Shown: positions 1-7,434 of the stretch, one piece after another
Layout of the letters: the number at the start of each line of letters is the position of its first letter
How positions within the stretch are numbered: the first letter of the stretch is position 1
Source: Porticoccaceae bacterium
GTDB taxonomy: Bacteria > Pseudomonadota > Gammaproteobacteria > Pseudomonadales > Porticoccaceae
Direction: 5' to 3'
DNA length: 19,058 nt
NCBI GenBank assembly: GCA_019090225.1
Contig: JAHRWI010000331.1
Coordinates: forward strand, 1 to 19,058
The notes under the pieces: generated by a model
Told to the model about the DNA's origin: nothing
Seen by the model: only the letters and a program-made list of their open reading frames with translations
Database searches by the model: none
Position numbers and translations under genes: made by a program

Positions 1-339
1 CGATGTCACCGTATGTCTGGCGACACCGGGCAAAAAAAACACCTCCTCATTAGCCTTTTTTAAAGCGCCAAAAAACTCTTTGGTGAAAATAGTCCCTTCG
101 TCCACCGTCAGCGCAATAATAAGTTGATTACCACTGCCAAAATCATCGCGATATTCTACTAAAGTCTGCAAATATTCATGCTTCAGAGGCAACAGTTTTT
201 CAAAACCAGCCTCCATCCGAAGACTTGAAGCGTGGTAAGCCATAAAGACGCTAGTAACCAGAAAAACAGCCAGAATGGGTATGCGGTTGGCAAACAGCTT
301 TTTCTGAAACCAGCCGGTAATCTTTTCTCGTTGCGACAT
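1..339 (-). CDS. RND/MMPL family transporter, N-terminal part (cut by window edge)
   Basis: The reading frame starts at the ATG at 339 and runs open for 113 residues off the left edge. It is an HAE3-type RND permease: a short cytoplasmic N-terminus, a first membrane helix at about residues 20-37, then the start of a periplasmic porter loop with the block GFEKLLPLKHEY. From the Trp near residue 10 onward it matches the next gene upstream (600-2999) at 68 of 104 positions by my own ungapped count, so the two are tandem paralogues. A CAGGG ribosome-binding site lies just upstream of the start, as it does for the paralogue. The gene lies downstream of that paralogue in the same direction, but a terminator-like hairpin stands between them, so it may have partly separate expression. 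Family membership is secure; the substrate is unknown. Confidence 0.88.
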   Translation of the reverse strand, partial: MSQREKITGWFQKKLFANRIPILAVFLVTSVFMAYHASSLRMEAGFEKLLPLKHEYLQTLVEYRDDFGSGNQLIIALTVDEGTIFTKEFFGALKKANEEVFFLPGVARHTVTS

Positions 340-445
340 TATTATTTACCCTGTAATTCAATTCGTAGCATTTTTATATCAGAGCTTAGTTAGTTCCAGA
401 ACCAGCGTTCAATGTCCTCAAAGCTATACAAAAACTACACTCAAT

Positions 446-504
446 AAAAAACCATTCCGCTCGCCTTTAAGCGTTACTCGTCGGCGAGTTCGAAATGGTT
501 TTTA
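446..504 (-). terminator. Hairpin terminator between the two RND genes
   Basis: Imperfect inverted repeat: arm 446-465 pairs with arm 483-504, with CTCGCC/GGCGAG at the inner end, AAAAACCATT against AATGGTTTTT at the outer end, and a loop of about 17 nt. Read on the minus strand it ends in a run of six T, as expected for a Rho-independent terminator of the 600-2999 gene. The plus-strand reading also ends in T5, so it may work both ways. Between it and the downstream RND start, a weak minus-strand promoter is conceivable (TATAAA at 373-378 with TTCTGG at 396-401, 17-bp spacer), but the -35 is poor. Confidence 0.65.
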
Positions 505-599
505 GTTTAATACAACTCTGGAATCGCTCTTCCGCCGGGGCTTTATCAGCTATTATTTACCTCAGGTGTTAATTTCAAGCCCCCAGGGTGGACAGATAA

Positions 600-2999
600 T
601 CATTCATCTGTAAGTTTCACTTTACGCCAAAGTAACCAGCGAACCAGTGCGGGCATAACAATGATGGCACCCAACATATTCACGAGGAACATAAAGGTCA
701 GCATAATGCCCATGTCCGCCTGAAATTGTAGTGATGCAAAAATCCAGGTAGCAACACCCGCGCCCAGTGTCATCCCAGTAAAGATCACCGGCTTGCCAGT
801 AAGGCGCATGGCTTTATAGAAAGCCTCATTTAAAGTGTCACCGGTATCGAGAAATTCGGCCATGCGACTATAGATATAAATCGCATAATCAACACCAACA
901 CCAACACCCAACGCCACTACAGGTAATGTATTAACTTTGAGACCTATATCAAGCACTGACATCAAGGCGTAGGAAAGCAGGGACACAAAGGCCAGGGGCA
1001 AAATAACACACAGGGTTCCACCGATGGACCGGAAGGTTATCAATGTCAGGGCTATGACTGCGACATAGACAAAAACCATAATGGGTAACTGGGCTGCTTT
1101 AACGGCGTCATTAGTTGCAGCAATAATACCCACGTTACCGCTAGCCAGGCGAACATGGAATCTCTCGTCGGGCAGGTGGCTCTCAAAGGCGTTAATACCT
1201 TCGATAATTTTATTAACCGTCGTAGCCTTATGATCCAGGGTATAAACATTAATGGGCATGGAAGAACACACGGCATTCATAAACTCATCGCCGCCAGCAC
1301 CCATGTGATACAAGCTCGATGACAGCGAGCTTGAGTTTCTGGATAAATGGAACCAACGCGGACTCCCCTCGCTGTTAGCCGCAAGAATAATCTTTTGCTT
1401 ATCGACCAGGGAGACTACAGACTGTACCCCCGGCAAATTCCTGATATGCCAGGAAAAGCGATCCATCTCGTCCACCACGTCGTATTCAACACAGGCATTA
1501 TCGACCGACTCAATCATCACCGTCAGCTTATCGACGCCGATTGAAAATCGCTCGGTCACAACTCGACTATCGATATTGTAGCGTGCGTTTTCTCTTAGTT
1601 CTGGCACCCCAGCCTGGGAGTCGCCAATTTTTAAATCGTCCTGCTTGGACAGACCCCATACCGTCAACAGTGCAACTATAGACAACACCACGAGAGACGG
1701 CCCTGTGCGAGTGAGCATAGCAATAGCTCGCCATACAACATCTCTTTTATCTTCCGCTTTTTGGTGTTTGGCACGAAACTTATCGGGATTACCGAGCTTC
1801 ACGTAGGATAATAAAACCGGCAACAACACCAGGTTGGTGAGAATGATTACTGCAACACCCAGGCTCGCGGTGATAGCCATTTCCTGAATAATGCCGATAC
1901 TAATCAGCAATACTGTCAAAAACCCGATGACGTCACTAAGCAGAGCAACACTGCCGGGAACTAACAGACGCCGGAAGGTTCGTTTTGCGGCTTCCAAATT
2001 GTCGACACCGTGGATAACATCCGGCGCAGGGACTATTGGTCTACCCTCTGAGTCTGTATCACCACCATACATGGTTTCGCCCATCCAGCCACTGATCATC
2101 TGGACGCCATGACTGACACCGATGGCGAACACCAGAAACGGCACCAGAATACTCATGGGATCCAGGCCAAAACCCAGCAAGGGTAATAATCCCATTTGCC
2201 AGATAACGGCTACCAGAGCGCTAAATAAAGGCAGAATAGTTAATGCTACAGAATGTGAATAGAACCAAAGCAAAATAGCTGCTATCAGGAAGGTGACACC
2301 AAAAAAACCAATAACGTCTCTAGCCCCTTCGGCAATGTCACCCGTTGATTTAGCGAAACCAATGATGCGCACACTAATTTCATCGGTCTCAATAACATCA
2401 CGAATTTTTATTTCAAGGTCGGCGGCAACTTTCTGATAATCCAGGGGTTCACGGGTCTTGGGGTCTAGATCCACCAACTCAGCTCTAATCAAAGCACCGG
2501 AAAAATCGTTTGCGATCAAACTTCCCAGTCGACCTGACTTGATAATGTTGTTACGGATAATAGGGAACCACTCTTCCGTCGCCCTGAATTCGGCGGGCAC
2601 CACGTTACCGCCAGCAAAGCCATCTTCAACCAATTCAATATATCGAACATTGGGTGTTAAAACGGAAGTCACCGTATTTCTTGCGACACCGGACAAGAAA
2701 AAGACTTCTTCATTTGCCTTTTGCAGTGCGGCAAAGAAGTCGGCGTTAAAAATATCGCCTTCCCTTTGGGTAAGGGCCACAATCAACTGGTTACCACTGC
2801 CAAATTCACTGCTGTAATGTTGCAAGGTTTTTATATAGTCATGCTTCAATGGCAATAATTTTTCGAAGCCCGCATCCATTCGTAATTTGAGGCCGTGATA
2901 CCCCATAAATGCCGTCAGGATTAAAAAAACAATCAAAATACCTCGGCGATTTGAAAATATTTTGTTCTCTATCCAGTTCGTAGCGACTTGCCTATTCAT
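600..2999 (-). CDS. RND superfamily transporter, HAE3/MMPL type
   Basis: A 799-residue proton-driven inner-membrane permease of the RND superfamily. Visible architecture: membrane helix 1 at about 21-36; first periplasmic loop about 40-225; helices 2-6 between about 228 and 398; helix 7 about 434-450; second periplasmic loop about 455-635; helices 8-12 between about 638 and 790. This is the duplicated 6+6 plan of the family. The second half carries GVGVDY with Asp704 in helix 10, the usual proton-relay position; the matching first-half site reads GVSHGVQ (about 294-300) with no Asp. The start at 2999 has CAGGG upstream. It lies 97 bp downstream of the YCF48-like gene and upstream of a paralogue, probably one transcription unit. 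Relatives are implicated in moving lipids, hopanoids or other hydrophobic molecules rather than antibiotics; the cargo here is not inferable. Confidence 0.92.
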   Translation of the reverse strand: MNRQVATNWIENKIFSNRRGILIVFLILTAFMGYHGLKLRMDAGFEKLLPLKHDYIKTLQHYSSEFGSGNQLIVALTQREGDIFNADFFAALQKANEEVFFLSGVARNTVTSVLTPNVRYIELVEDGFAGGNVVPAEFRATEEWFPIIRNNIIKSGRLGSLIANDFSGALIRAELVDLDPKTREPLDYQKVAADLEIKIRDVIETDEISVRIIGFAKSTGDIAEGARDVIGFFGVTFLIAAILLWFYSHSVALTILPLFSALVAVIWQMGLLPLLGFGLDPMSILVPFLVFAIGVSHGVQMISGWMGETMYGGDTDSEGRPIVPAPDVIHGVDNLEAAKRTFRRLLVPGSVALLSDVIGFLTVLLISIGIIQEMAITASLGVAVIILTNLVLLPVLLSYVKLGNPDKFRAKHQKAEDKRDVVWRAIAMLTRTGPSLVVLSIVALLTVWGLSKQDDLKIGDSQAGVPELRENARYNIDSRVVTERFSIGVDKLTVMIESVDNACVEYDVVDEMDRFSWHIRNLPGVQSVVSLVDKQKIILAANSEGSPRWFHLSRNSSSLSSSLYHMGAGGDEFMNAVCSSMPINVYTLDHKATTVNKIIEGINAFESHLPDERFHVRLASGNVGIIAATNDAVKAAQLPIMVFVYVAVIALTLITFRSIGGTLCVILPLAFVSLLSYALMSVLDIGLKVNTLPVVALGVGVGVDYAIYIYSRMAEFLDTGDTLNEAFYKAMRLTGKPVIFTGMTLGAGVATWIFASLQFQADMGIMLTFMFLVNMLGAIIVMPALVRWLLWRKVKLTDE

Positions 3000-3096
3000 A
3001 TTAAAACCCTGTAGACGCCCAGATGGTTACCGAGCAGGAACTCTAAGCTAATAATTTCTATTAAGACCATATTTCCATCGTGACCGACTAGTAAGA

Positions 3097-4137
3097 TTAC
3101 TTAATCTTGAAGGGTTGGACCCCCCGACCGCCAAATAACAAAATATCATTACCACTTACGAGCTCTGCTGAGACCTGGGTATCAAAGCCCTTGTACAGCT
3201 GTTTTTCTGTGCGAGCGCCACCAGGCGCCAGGGTCAACACTGTACCGCTCGAACCGAGGAAAACCAGTTTCCCATCAGGCATTTCAATACAACCATATAT
3301 ATTCGCGATAACATCCGTTTGAATTTTTTGCCAGCTTTGAGCACTATCCGCTGATCTATAAATAGTTCCACGCAGTCCGTATAAATAGAGATCCCCTGAA
3401 CTAAGTTGTTTAGCACCGAAAAATGTACCTGAATAGGGTGAATCAACTATTTGCCAACGCTCTTCTTCTGTAGAAGCCTCGGGATCGAATGACAAGAGCG
3501 TCCCCAACTCGCCAACAATTAGTACGTTGCCATCAAAGGCTAACAAATAATTGAAGTTTGGCTCAGGTTCCATCTCAAGCTCTTCGAGGCGATCGTATAA
3601 AGCTAAAGTATCAACGGATTCCCAATTTTTTCCACCGTCAGCAGTTTTCAACAACAAGCCGTAGGCCCCGACTGCGTAGCCGGTATTTTTGTCTGTAAAT
3701 AAAATATCAAGAATTGGCTTTGGAATATCGCCACCAGGGATCGGATCCTCATACTGTATTGCCCAGTTTTCTCCCCCATCGGTGGTATGCAATATCAAAG
3801 TATCATGGGCGCCAGCCCAACCTAGCTGATCGTCGATAAAAAACACATTGGTCAAGAGCACCTGGGTAGGCGAGTTACCTTGCGTCCATGTTTTGGCGTC
3901 ATCCGAATAGACCACACTACCGTAAAGGCCTACGCCGACATAGCGGCCGCCAGGCAGTCTGGTTGAATCAGTCAACAAGACCTTACTTGCTAGCGGCGAC
4001 ATAATCGCGGCCCTTTGAACCGACTCTGCCACGACAGAACATGATGCTAGCACCAGTAAAGATGCGAGATATCTACAGATCGCCGATGAACTTGATAAGG
4101 TAAAGCTCTTACGCCGCAAATGCTTAGCTACTGACAT
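3097..4137 (-). CDS. YCF48-like beta-propeller, exported or lipoprotein
   Basis: A 346-residue protein of the YCF48/BNR-repeat type. Residues 1-38 form a signal sequence: a basic N-terminus, a hydrophobic stretch at about 20-37, and both a lipobox-like LASC ending at Cys33 and a possible signal peptidase I site after VVA. Four Asp-box or degenerate Asp-box motifs follow (about 78-84, 118-125, 165-172, 262-269; best copy TTDGGENW). Repeated VGxxG-type turns (AVGAYG, IVGELG, LYGLRG, FLGSSG) mark propeller blades. Such proteins are scaffolds, not known enzymes; in many proteobacteria a YCF48-like gene neighbours MMPL-type RND genes, so a role as periplasmic partner of the transporter 97 bp downstream is likely but inferred. 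The start at 4137 is supported by a GGGA-type ribosome-binding site and by the signal peptide. Confidence 0.88.
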   Translation of the reverse strand: MSVAKHLRRKSFTLSSSSAICRYLASLLVLASCSVVAESVQRAAIMSPLASKVLLTDSTRLPGGRYVGVGLYGSVVYSDDAKTWTQGNSPTQVLLTNVFFIDDQLGWAGAHDTLILHTTDGGENWAIQYEDPIPGGDIPKPILDILFTDKNTGYAVGAYGLLLKTADGGKNWESVDTLALYDRLEELEMEPEPNFNYLLAFDGNVLIVGELGTLLSFDPEASTEEERWQIVDSPYSGTFFGAKQLSSGDLYLYGLRGTIYRSADSAQSWQKIQTDVIANIYGCIEMPDGKLVFLGSSGTVLTLAPGGARTEKQLYKGFDTQVSAELVSGNDILLFGGRGVQPFKIK

Positions 4138-4196
4138 GTCTTAATCCCGTAGTTTGAAACCTTTCAAATAACAAATTTGTAAAACCTAGCTTATTC

Positions 4197-4202
4197 TATA
4201 AT
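4197..4202 (+). promoter_or_regulatory. Perfect TATAAT -10 box
   Basis: TATAAT on the plus strand, in the gap between two divergent genes. No good -35 element stands 16-18 bp upstream (the nearest candidate, TTGTAA at 4177-4182, leaves only 14 bp), and there is no extended -10 TG. Transcription from here would start near 4209 and run straight into the terminator at 4279-4319. It could also be a chance match in AT-rich DNA. Confidence 0.4.
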
Positions 4203-4208
4203 GCGCAG

Positions 4209-4319
4209 ATCACAAACTATACTGTTAAGTGACAATCCATTGACAAATAAATCGCTCAGGAAGATTCACAATAAGTCTAAGCAAAAAAATGGCTGGGGTT
4301 ACCAGCCATTTTTTTGCTT
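4209..4319 (+). ncRNA. Candidate small RNA (about 110 nt)
   Basis: Defined only by its ends: a perfect TATAAT 7 nt upstream and a perfect intrinsic terminator at the 3' end. It contains no open frame with a ribosome-binding site. I recognise no known RNA family. The terminator is transcribed by neither neighbour (the YCF48-like gene runs left, recQ runs right), so some transcript should end there; a small RNA is the simplest reading, a remnant of a lost gene the alternative. Confidence 0.33.
4279..4319 (+). terminator. Strong bidirectional intrinsic terminator
   Basis: A perfect 18-bp stem: AAGCAAAAAAATGGCTGG at 4279-4296, loop GGTTA at 4297-4301, and the exact complement at 4302-4319. GGCTGG/CCAGCC forms the GC-rich inner stem and T7 follows on the plus strand; the A7 on the left makes it equally good on the minus strand. 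It lies between divergently transcribed genes, where a terminator is not expected. Confidence 0.85.
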
Positions 4320-4925
4320 CACCTCTATCGCGTGCTCTTAATGATCCCGTGTTCCAGGGTCGAAGGACAATGTTTGGCTCCCACCTGGCCAATAGACCTC
4401 ACTACTTAACCTAACAAATGAAGCGCCAGCCATGAACTAAATTTATATTGGCCAGCTTTTTTATTTATGGAAGCCAAGTTAAACTTCCACTCAACAAATG
4501 TCAAGCCAATGACACAAGCAGCCTATGAACAGATTATTTATCCCTTCGGGCGATTGCAGGTAAACCCCAAATACTTTACTAAAGGCTCTTCTTTGAATCG
4601 GCTGTACCACGCGCATAGCAACACGCCGAAAAGGCTATTTTGCCTGCTGACTAAGGGGAATCCAACTCAAAACTACGAGTGATTTGAGATCGATTCGACA
4701 TCGAACCCTCCCTAAACAATCCACTTTCGCTGTAATGCTTGCTCTTGGGTCGTGATTTTTCTACCATCACAACTCACGGGCCACATCATCAAATATCGCC
4801 TTGGGTAGGAGGCCTGTCCATAACCCTCGACAAGCGTCAACTTAACGTAAAGACCCAACGCGCCCAGGTGAATATAGCTACTCGATAAGCATCCAGCACC
4901 CAGATCACCATTTCTCAACTCAAGG

Positions 4926-7052
4926 ATGACCTCTTTAATGAATCGTGGGCTTGCCATTCTCCAGTCGACTTTCGGTTACGACGAATTTCGACACTCTCAA
5001 GAAGACGTCATTCAAACTCTGCTCAATGGTGGCGATGCTTTTGTATTGATGCCAACTGGCGGCGGCAAGTCCTTGTGTTTTCAGATCCCAGCCCTGGTTT
5101 TAGAGGGCGTCGCTATCGTCGTCTCACCGTTAATTGCGCTGATGCAAGATCAGGTCGACGCCCTTCAGCAATTGGGCATCAAAGCGGCGTTTCTCAATTC
5201 GAGTCTGAATGCAGCCGAAGCCTCGAATGTCGAACAGCGGCTGATTAACAACGAACTGGATTTGATTTATGTTGCACCAGAACGTTTGTTAAGCGAACGT
5301 ATGCTAATGCTTCTCGATGACTGTCGCTTATCCTTGTTCGCTATCGATGAAGCCCATTGCGTCTCTCAGTGGGGCCATGATTTCCGTGTTGAATACCAAC
5401 AGCTAAAAATTCTCCACGACCGTTATCCGAGCGTGCCACGTATCGCCCTGACTGCCACTGCCGATCAACGTACCCGCGACGAAATTATCGCCCAGCTAAA
5501 GCTGGAAGATGCTCAGGTCTTTATCAACAGTTTTGACCGCCCAAACATTCAATACGCTATATCAGAAGGCAATAACCCCCGGCAACGGCTGTGGCGATTT
5601 ATCGAAGAAAATCACCCCCAGGAGGCAGGTATCGTCTATTGCCTGTCTCGCAAAAAAGTCGAAGCCACCGCCGAGTGGTTGAGTGAACGAGGTCGAATAG
5701 CCCTGCCCTACCACGCCGGGCTATCTGCCCAGCTACGCCAGAAAAACCAGCAACGATTTCTCCGTGAAGAAGGCGTCATTATCGTCGCCACTATCGCCTT
5801 TGGCATGGGCATCGATAAACCCGATGTCCGCTTTGTCGCCCACCTGAGTTTGCCGAAGAGTATCGAGGCCTATTATCAGGAAACTGGTCGAGGCGGACGC
5901 GATGGCGAAGCCGCCAGCGCCTGGATGGCCTATGGCTTGCAAGACGTGATTACACTTCGGCAATTCACCCAGGATTCCACAGCCAGTGAAGCCCACAAAC
6001 GAGTAGAACACCAAAAGCTGGAAGCCATGCTCGGCCTGTGCGAGCTCATCAGCTGCCGCCGCCATGCCCTTCTGGCCTATTTTGAAGAGGACAGCACAAC
6101 AGCTTGCGGCAATTGCGATAACTGCCTCAAGCCACCCGAAAAATGGGATGCCACCGTGGCTGCTCAGAAAGCTTTATCCTGTGTTTACCGAACCAATCAA
6201 CGCTTCGGTGTCAATTACCTGATTGATGTACTACTCGGCAAAAGCGACGACAGAATCCAGAATAATCACCACGATCAGGTCAGCACCTTCGGTGTCGGCA
6301 AGGAGTTTTCTGTTACCGAGTGGCGGACGATTTTCCGCCAGCTTATCGCCCTGGGTTTTCTAGATATCGATAGCGAAGCCTATGGTGCTTTAAGGCTCAC
6401 TGAAAAATGCCGCCCCCTGCTAAAAGGCGAGCAAGGACTCGATCTGAGAAAACCCGCCAAAGAAGAAAAAATCGTCGGCAGCAAAAAAGATAAAAGCCCG
6501 GTTCGCCCCCAGGACCAACCTTTGTGGGAGGCGCTACGATCTTTACGAAGCGAACTCGCCGGAGAGTTTGGCGTGCCGCCCTATGTGATATTTCACGATG
6601 CTACCTTGCAGGAGATGATCAAACGCAGACCGACCAGCAAGAGCGATATGAGCGCTATTTCTGGTATTGGAGCGCAAAAACTTGAGCGTTATGGCCAGCG
6701 TTTTCTCGCAGAGATTGCACTGCACCCCCTGCCCGAACTCCTCAATAACCGACTTAGCGCCACGGTGAATGAAACCCTTATCCTCTATCAACAAGGCCTG
6801 CCCATTGAACAGATTGCCCAACAGCGCGATGCGAAAACCAGCACCGTATACACCCACCTGGCCGATGCCATAGAAATAGGCCTGCTGGACGCGCTAGATG
6901 TTCTAGATTTAGATAAAGAGCAATATCAGGAAATTATTTTGATCATTGAATCCATGGAAGACGAAGACAAGGGTCGCCTAAAGCCTGTCTATGAAGCTTT
7001 AAACCAGCAATATGACTATGGGGTTTTAAGGTGTGTTCAGGCCTCTATTTAA
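4926..7052 (+). CDS. recQ: ATP-dependent DNA helicase RecQ
   Basis: A 3'-5' DNA helicase of the RecQ family, acting in recombination and repair of stalled forks. Order of parts: RecA-like helicase core with Walker A TGGGKS (44-49), DEAH box (141-144) in FAIDEAHCVSQWGHDFR, and motif VI QETGRGGRDG (318-327); a zinc site with Cys377, Cys394, Cys397, Cys400; a winged-helix RQC domain (about 408-500); an HRDC domain (about 530-600); and a C-terminal helix-turn-helix segment (about 608-660). At 708 residues it is longer than E. coli RecQ (about 610) because of this last domain. The first ATG at 4926 follows AAGG with no spacing; the ATG at 4938, four codons on, has AAGGA about 11 nt upstream and may be the true start. 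It stands alone on this strand, divergent from the YCF48 unit and convergent with the nrtS-like gene. Confidence 0.96.
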   Translation: MTSLMNRGLAILQSTFGYDEFRHSQEDVIQTLLNGGDAFVLMPTGGGKSLCFQIPALVLEGVAIVVSPLIALMQDQVDALQQLGIKAAFLNSSLNAAEASNVEQRLINNELDLIYVAPERLLSERMLMLLDDCRLSLFAIDEAHCVSQWGHDFRVEYQQLKILHDRYPSVPRIALTATADQRTRDEIIAQLKLEDAQVFINSFDRPNIQYAISEGNNPRQRLWRFIEENHPQEAGIVYCLSRKKVEATAEWLSERGRIALPYHAGLSAQLRQKNQQRFLREEGVIIVATIAFGMGIDKPDVRFVAHLSLPKSIEAYYQETGRGGRDGEAASAWMAYGLQDVITLRQFTQDSTASEAHKRVEHQKLEAMLGLCELISCRRHALLAYFEEDSTTACGNCDNCLKPPEKWDATVAAQKALSCVYRTNQRFGVNYLIDVLLGKSDDRIQNNHHDQVSTFGVGKEFSVTEWRTIFRQLIALGFLDIDSEAYGALRLTEKCRPLLKGEQGLDLRKPAKEEKIVGSKKDKSPVRPQDQPLWEALRSLRSELAGEFGVPPYVIFHDATLQEMIKRRPTSKSDMSAISGIGAQKLERYGQRFLAEIALHPLPELLNNRLSATVNETLILYQQGLPIEQIAQQRDAKTSTVYTHLADAIEIGLLDALDVLDLDKEQYQEIILIIESMEDEDKGRLKPVYEALNQQYDYGVLRCVQASI

Positions 7053-7095
7053 CTATTGCTTATAGTGCAGGCAGGAACAACAAACTTCATCTTCC

Positions 7096-7314
7096 TCAAG
7101 GGTTGGCTTTCCGTGCCGATACCGCACCATAGGTCGCAACGCAATAAGGTACACAAAATGTCAGGGCGAGTTTCCATATAACAATAGGATTGCCATTAAA
7201 AAGCGCATCACCCTGATTGATGATATTAAGAATCGAACCGACGACAATGGCAACTATCCACGAGCGTTTTTGGATACCCGGCTCAAGCGCTATGGTGTAC
7301 CAGGATTGCTTCAA
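7096..7314 (-). CDS. nrtS: NrtS-like small membrane protein, putative nitrate/nitrite transporter
   Basis: A 72-residue protein with two membrane helices (about 17-33 and 47-65). It shows NIINQGD at 30-36 and PYCVATYGAV at 56-65, which I recognise as the conserved core of the NrtS family, small nitrate/nitrite transporters described in marine cyanobacteria and found in marine proteobacteria. The start would be a TTG at 7314 with AAGG about 10 nt upstream; no ATG is available in frame before the preceding stop. It is convergent with recQ (43 bp between ends) and lies downstream of the acyl-CoA dehydrogenase on the same strand, separated by a hairpin, so it may have its own promoter or depend on readthrough. 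No nitrate genes are nearby, so the context does not confirm the substrate. Confidence 0.72.
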   Translation of the reverse strand: MKQSWYTIALEPGIQKRSWIVAIVVGSILNIINQGDALFNGNPIVIWKLALTFCVPYCVATYGAVSARKANP

Positions 7315-7335
7315 TATTTTTAGCCTTTTTTATTT

Positions 7336-7373
7336 AGCCCTTGAATTGAACGGGTCAATTCAAGGGCTCTTTT
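7336..7373 (+). terminator. Perfect 14-bp hairpin, probable terminator
   Basis: AGCCCTTGAATTGA (7336-7349), loop ACGGG, exact complement at 7355-7368, followed by CTCTTTT on the plus strand. The short T-run favours plus-strand termination, which would catch recQ transcripts only after they pass antisense through the nrtS-like gene. On the minus strand no T-run follows, so it is a poor terminator for the acyl-CoA dehydrogenase and may instead be a processing or insulating hairpin upstream of nrtS. Confidence 0.6.
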
Positions 7374-7388
7374 AGCTTAATCGCAAGA

Positions 7389-7434
7389 CCCACCGTGACT
7401 TAGTGGAAAGACTCACCGTAACTTAGTGGAAAGA
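7389..7434 (-). repeat. Two 23-bp tandem copies over the acyl-CoA dehydrogenase stop codon
   Basis: Copies at 7412-7434 and 7389-7411 differ at two positions. The first copy carries the last codons and the TAA of the dehydrogenase (Ser-Phe-His-stop); the second repeats this sequence directly behind the stop. The length is not a multiple of three. It looks like a slippage or duplication scar. Confidence 0.85.

Larger units (their letters stand above)
4138..4925. other. Long divergent intergenic region, no convincing protein gene
   Basis: About 790 bp lie between the divergent YCF48-like and recQ genes. Two short open frames exist (4467-4682 plus, 71 codons; 4712-4957 minus, 81 codons). Neither has a well-spaced ribosome-binding site or a recognisable domain, and the second overlaps the recQ start, so I do not call them. 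The region holds a perfect -10 box (4197-4202), a strong hairpin terminator (4279-4319), and a 9-bp inverted repeat, CTGGCCAAT (4385-4393) against ATTGGCCAG (4447-4455), followed by a T-rich stretch. The left part must carry the YCF48/RND promoter and the right part the recQ promoter; I could not fix either with confidence. Confidence 0.6.

Noticed and set aside
4240..4268. Perfect TTGACA (4240-4245) as a -35 box on the plus strand
   Set aside because: At 16-18 bp downstream there is no acceptable -10 hexamer (best GATTCA).
4409..4484. attC-like ends: ACCTAAC (RYYYAAC) at 4409-4415 and GTTAAAC (GTTRRRY) at 4478-4484, 76 bp apart
   Set aside because: The size and outer boxes fit an integron attC site, but the inner arms do not pair into the required imperfect hairpin and no cassette gene or integrase is near.
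4467..4682. 71-codon plus-strand open frame upstream of recQ
   Set aside because: No ribosome-binding site before the ATG, no domain, and composition unlike the real genes of the window.
4712..4957. 81-codon minus-strand open frame overlapping the recQ start
   Set aside because: The ribosome-binding site is too close to the ATG, it starts antisense within recQ, and it shows no recognisable domain.
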